Program-made: the position numbers and the translations under genes
Notes under the pieces: model-generated
The model's input: the letters and a program-made list of their open reading frames with translations, nothing else
What the model was told of the DNA's origin: nothing
The model's database searches: none
Origin: Actinomycetes bacterium
GTDB lineage: Bacteria; Actinomycetota; Acidimicrobiia; Acidimicrobiales; JAMCPL01
Direction of reading: 5' to 3'
Assembly: GCA_021846515.1 (NCBI GenBank)
Contig: JAJZWU010000006.1
Location: forward strand, 28,097 to 92,096
Length of the DNA stretch: 64,000 nt
Part shown: positions 60,067 through 64,000 of the stretch, in pieces
How the letters are laid out: each line of letters starts with the position of its first letter
How positions within the stretch are numbered: position 1 is the first letter of the stretch

Positions 60067-61105
60067 TGACGTAAACCTCGTTGGTGGTTATATTATCTTC
60101 AATTGCTGGGTTAAAGATAATGAGAGGAAGTTTGCTTTCGAAATCGTTTACATTGACAACATCGACAACGGAGGGCAATGCTTCCTGCGCCCCCATCTTT
60201 GTTGTTGCCATAGCACCTGCACGCATAGCAAAACCAAACGAATCTTCCATCGTCCATCCCCTTGATAGCCCCACTGCCAGACCTCCCATAAACGCATCAC
60301 CTGCTCCGGTGGTATCTACAACCCTTACCGGAGGTGGTTTGGCTGCAATACTGTATTCGCCGGCAACATCACCGGACTTACTTAAAAAGCCTTCACCAGA
60401 ATACATGACCGCACCCAACCGACCAAGCGTAATTATTACGGCCTTTATTCCATGCGCAGCAATATGTCTTGCCGCGTCAAGTGCCTGAGAGTGCGATTCT
60501 ATGTGGTGACCCATGCCGGTAATTTCTTCGGCCTCCACCTCATTTACGACTATCACATCTGCACCCCCCAGCTTCTCTATTGGGACTGAAGGCACTGGAG
60601 ATGGGTTTACCAGAGTAATAACTCCTTTCATGCCGCCAAATCTCTGCGTAGCAGCGATAGCAGTTTCAACGGGTAGCTCAAACTGGACAACCGCTACACC
60701 ACCTGAGTATTCAAGAACGGCAGCAGCCAGATCAATCTGATCTCCACTTACCTTACCATTGGCTCCCGGTGTCACCGCTATTATATTCTCGCCGTGTTGG
60801 TCTACCAGTATCATTGCTACACCTGTTGACTGACCGTGTCCGGCAGCGACCATAGAGATGTCTACTCTCCTGCCTGCAATATCCGCTAATATCTGTTTCC
60901 CTGCAGTATCGTCTCCTACCATACCTACAAGGTAAGCCTGTCCTCCAAGCACTGCCGCAGCCACCGCCTGGTTGGCTCCCTTGCCGCCTGGCCTTAATAG
61001 TAACGAACTACCGAATACAGTTTCACCGGGTGAGGGCAGTTCGGCAACACTCACCACCATGTCCTGATTGATACTTCCGATCACTACGATAGGCTTGGAG
61101 TTCAC
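60059..61105 (-). CDS. Ribokinase (PfkB family)
   Basis: VVIGSINQDMVVSVAELPSPGETV, RPGGKGANQAVAAAVLGG, VVDTTGAGDAFMGGLAVGL. Confidence 0.93.
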   Translation of the reverse strand: MNSKPIVVIGSINQDMVVSVAELPSPGETVFGSSLLLRPGGKGANQAVAAAVLGGQAYLVGMVGDDTAGKQILADIAGRRVDISMVAAGHGQSTGVAMILVDQHGENIIAVTPGANGKVSGDQIDLAAAVLEYSGGVAVVQFELPVETAIAATQRFGGMKGVITLVNPSPVPSVPIEKLGGADVIVVNEVEAEEITGMGHHIESHSQALDAARHIAAHGIKAVIITLGRLGAVMYSGEGFLSKSGDVAGEYSIAAKPPPVRVVDTTGAGDAFMGGLAVGLSRGWTMEDSFGFAMRAGAMATTKMGAQEALPSVVDVVNVNDFESKLPLIIFNPAIEDNITTNEVYVNG

Positions 61106-62457
61106 CTTCCATCTCCCACGGCAGCAACCCCTGAGCCGATACCTCCTGAAGTGGCAACCCCTGAAGTGGAATCCCGTATCACCAGTGAACCACGAAAGGT
61201 AAGTATCCTGCGTCCGTCGTGGTAGGTTTCGTATACATCTCCGCTGGATAGAGCGTACTGTAGTTGTGAGTCGATACGTTTTCCATGCAAAATGGATTCG
61301 CGCAGATTTCTTATATCGCCAAACTGCTTCCCGGATAAATCCATATCGTCCCTGATTTCTCCATCAGCTCCACTGTCCTCCCTATTTCGCACCTTCTCAG
61401 CAATCTGATCGACATTTTTAGCATGTCTTTGCAGATACTTACCTGTACGCAGTCGATGGAGTCTCTCTATATCGGAGATAGCTACTTCAGCTGCAACTGC
61501 ACCCATCAGAGCTACCGGCTGATGCACAGTTGTCAACGCGGGAGATACATAGGCTGATATAGTGATGTCATCGAAACCAGCGACAGAGACATCCTGCGGT
61601 ATTGACAGTCCAGCATTTCTCAGAGCAGACATTGCTCCTATGGCCATGAGATCATTGGCGGCAAATACAGCAGTAAACTTTAGCCCACTGTCCATGGCCT
61701 GGTTGGAAGCACCGTATCCACTGGCTTCACTGAGATCTCCCCGCAATATGAGTTCATCTCTTACCTGAATCCCGGCATCACGAAGTGCATCTTCATATCC
61801 GAGCCTTCTCTGCATGGAAAGATCAAGACCCTCCGGCCCGTCAATATATAGTATATCTGCATGCCCGGACGAAACTAGATACGACACCAGTTCTCTCGTG
61901 CTGGACCGATGATCCACAGCAACCAGCGTGGAGCCGGGAAGGGCAGAGTCTCTGTCCAGGCATACAAGTGCAATATCTTCTCCGAGATGCGGTAGGGCCT
62001 CACTCACACTACCTGTATCGAGCTGCCTTACAGAAAGCCCTACTGTTATAATACCATCGACCCTGCCGTTGCCCAGTAGTTCCAGCTGGTTCTCAAAACG
62101 CGTTTCACCGATCACCTGAGAGAGCAATGTTCCATACCCCTCCTGCTCTGCTCTGTACTGGATGGCTTTAATGAGTTCCGGAAAGAATGGATTGCTTATG
62201 TCAGGCAAAATAATTCCGAGCAGCCAGGTACGACGTTTGACCAGTCCGCGTGCGGCCAAATGCGGTTTATAGCCTGTAGTTGCTATAGCCTCTCTGACAC
62301 GCTCTTTGACGTAGCTGGATACATGGTCATGACCGGACAGCGTCCTTGATACCGATGCCGTTGATACACCTGCCACCCTGGCAACATCGTAGATGGTAGG
62401 TCTGTAATATCTTGGCTGCTCGTCATCTGGCTCTATCTTTGTAATCTCTGTATGCAA
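61102..62457 (-). CDS. LacI-family transcriptional regulator with C-terminal-region insertion
   Basis: TIYDVARVAGVSTASVSRTLSGHDHVS HTH; periplasmic-binding-like domain; ~75 aa inserted before RRILTFRGSLVIRDSTS. Confidence 0.92.
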   Translation of the reverse strand: MHTEITKIEPDDEQPRYYRPTIYDVARVAGVSTASVSRTLSGHDHVSSYVKERVREAIATTGYKPHLAARGLVKRRTWLLGIILPDISNPFFPELIKAIQYRAEQEGYGTLLSQVIGETRFENQLELLGNGRVDGIITVGLSVRQLDTGSVSEALPHLGEDIALVCLDRDSALPGSTLVAVDHRSSTRELVSYLVSSGHADILYIDGPEGLDLSMQRRLGYEDALRDAGIQVRDELILRGDLSEASGYGASNQAMDSGLKFTAVFAANDLMAIGAMSALRNAGLSIPQDVSVAGFDDITISAYVSPALTTVHQPVALMGAVAAEVAISDIERLHRLRTGKYLQRHAKNVDQIAEKVRNREDSGADGEIRDDMDLSGKQFGDIRNLRESILHGKRIDSQLQYALSSGDVYETYHDGRRILTFRGSLVIRDSTSGVATSGGIGSGVAAVGDGR

Positions 62458-62620
62458 GCGTAACCTGCCGTTCTCGTATTATTACTGGCACTACTATGCA
62501 TTATTCATCAAACAGTAGTGCCACCTGCATTAGTGCTACTAGCAGCACGCTTCCCGTTATAAGCTATGGCCACGTACTGCCATTTGGTCAACCGGCGACA
62601 TTTTATTCCAAGACTGCCTT

Positions 62621-63739
62621 TTATGACGTAATCTTATGTGACGTAGAGATTCCATATGGAAGCGGTGGTACTACCGAAGGAGTTCCCCATGGGCCTATAG
62701 TAGATACGTTGGCCTTCGTGACCAAGTGCATTGGGATAAGTACCTTGCCGTTTGGGAACTTGGAAGGAGGGGGAAGGGTCTTGTGGTAAAGGTAGTTCCA
62801 CATGGCCTCCACTGCCCAGTAAGCCTCTATAAACGGGGAATGGGTTACGGTGTCCACCTGGGTTCCATTTGCCACGTCCGTCAGACTCTGCGGCTGAGCA
62901 TCCGCTCCAGCTACCAGCATATGCTTACCGGGAGTAATTCCGTGAGACTCTAACGCTGCTATTGCTCCAAGCGCCATGGCATCGTTAGCCGCTGCAACTA
63001 GCTGAATATTTGTAGTCTTGGCCAATTCTGTACTCATGATCGATTGAGCGGTACTTGTGGAGAAATTACCCGACGTATCCAGAATGACCTTTACCTTGCC
63101 GCTCTTTTCGTAGGGATTAAGGACATCCATGGTTCCCTGCTGCCTCCCTATGCTGACACTGGCTCCCAGCGTTCCCTGCAGGACAACTACATTCCATGGC
63201 GTGGGTATGTGCATCGCCTCTAGCTGGCTGATGGCATATGATGTCAAGTCCTTCCCAAGGGTAACATCGTTGTCGCCCACAAAGGCAATACGCGCTGAAG
63301 GCGTAGACACATCCCTGTCGATAGTGATCACCGGCACGTGGTGAGCCATGGCGTTTTCAGCGGCTGTAGTATCTGTTTCACTGATCGTATTGAGGATGAT
63401 GCCCTGGGCACCCGCACCCAATGCCTCGCTCACATCGGTTGCTTCAGTCGTGGCCGATCCTCCGGCATTAATTGTCTTGATGTCAAGCGTTGGATAGTAT
63501 TTACTCACATCGGTAATGGCTTGAGCCATCGGTGCAAAATACGGTGGGGTCGGCCCATTATATATGAAATAGATCAATTTCTTTGCTGTCGTAGGCACTG
63601 TTGTGGTAGATGGTTTTGAGGAACTTGAACTGCACGCCGTTAACAACAGCGCGCCTGCCATTACAATCCCAAATGTACCTACCCACCTCTTGAACCTACT
63701 CGGACTGTTTGAATGATCATAATCCAGTACTTTTCTCAT
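62621..63739 (-). CDS. Sugar ABC transporter substrate-binding lipoprotein
   Basis: LLTACSSSSSKPS lipobox, periplasmic-binding fold motifs (GAQGIILNTISETDTTAAENAMAHHVPVITIDRDV, AANDAMALGAIAALESHGI). Confidence 0.93.
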   Translation of the reverse strand: MRKVLDYDHSNSPSRFKRWVGTFGIVMAGALLLTACSSSSSKPSTTTVPTTAKKLIYFIYNGPTPPYFAPMAQAITDVSKYYPTLDIKTINAGGSATTEATDVSEALGAGAQGIILNTISETDTTAAENAMAHHVPVITIDRDVSTPSARIAFVGDNDVTLGKDLTSYAISQLEAMHIPTPWNVVVLQGTLGASVSIGRQQGTMDVLNPYEKSGKVKVILDTSGNFSTSTAQSIMSTELAKTTNIQLVAAANDAMALGAIAALESHGITPGKHMLVAGADAQPQSLTDVANGTQVDTVTHSPFIEAYWAVEAMWNYLYHKTLPPPSKFPNGKVLIPMHLVTKANVSTIGPWGTPSVVPPLPYGISTSHKITS

Positions 63740-63814
63740 TAGAAGCTCCTTTCACTCTGCTCCTTACTCAGCGTACTTCTCCCCCTGCCAGAAACTACCA
63801 ACAGGGTATGGAAC

Positions 63815-63828
63815 TGTAAGCGCTTACA
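63815..63828. promoter_or_regulatory. LacI-family operator TGTAAGCGCTTACA
   Basis: Perfect 14-bp palindrome with central CG, 76-89 bp upstream of the substrate-binding protein start in an operon encoding a LacI regulator. Confidence 0.8.
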
Positions 63829-64000
63829 ACACACAATTTAATTGTAAACCTACGATTGGTAAATGTCAAGTACCTTAATAAATATTTTTTATAATTAAGA
63901 TAATCTTGTTGTGGATGCTACGCTATGGCGCTATTGTGCATCCCATACCGAGGATGCTGCTATACGTGAGTATCTTTTTCTCAACTCCCGGACGGATTCT

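Noticed and set aside
1-64000. tRNA, rRNA, CRISPR arrays, prophage or intact transposons
   Set aside because: No regularly spaced identical repeats, no cas/phage/transposase proteins among ORFs, and no convincing tRNA TPsiC/anticodon structure seen by eye; a tRNAscan/minced run would be decisive.

Overview
The window looks like a chromosomal segment of an actinobacterium. Evidence: SigR/RsrA pair, CrgA, ClpC, a urease cluster without ureE in the window, actinobacterial surface-protein modules. An Acidimicrobiia-like origin is only a guess. About 50 protein genes are supported. They cover housekeeping (Sua5, PurE, DapA, SerA, TrpG/PabA, RadA, ClpC), sulfate assimilation (CysH, CysDN, siroheme dehydrogenase), trehalose synthesis (OtsA/OtsB, separated), a two-component system next to an RND efflux system, and a ribose-type ABC/ribokinase/LacI operon. 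The most interesting locus is on the minus strand at about 21070-28640. There a near-consensus guanidine-I (ykkC) riboswitch precedes a ureohydrolase resembling guanidine hydrolase (GdmH), then an APC permease, then ureABC-F-G-D. It reads as a self-contained guanidine -> urea -> ammonia nitrogen-scavenging operon under direct guanidine control. Other points of interest: a degenerate 11-14 bp repeat array abutting the trpG promoter, repeated leaderless-type promoters, an MFS transporter with a repeat insertion, a LacI regulator with an insertion near its C-terminus, a UspA-flavin-reductase-like fusion, and several palindromic intergenic elements. No tRNA, rRNA, CRISPR array or intact transposase was found. 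All calls come from reading the sequence and the ORF translations; no database search was run.
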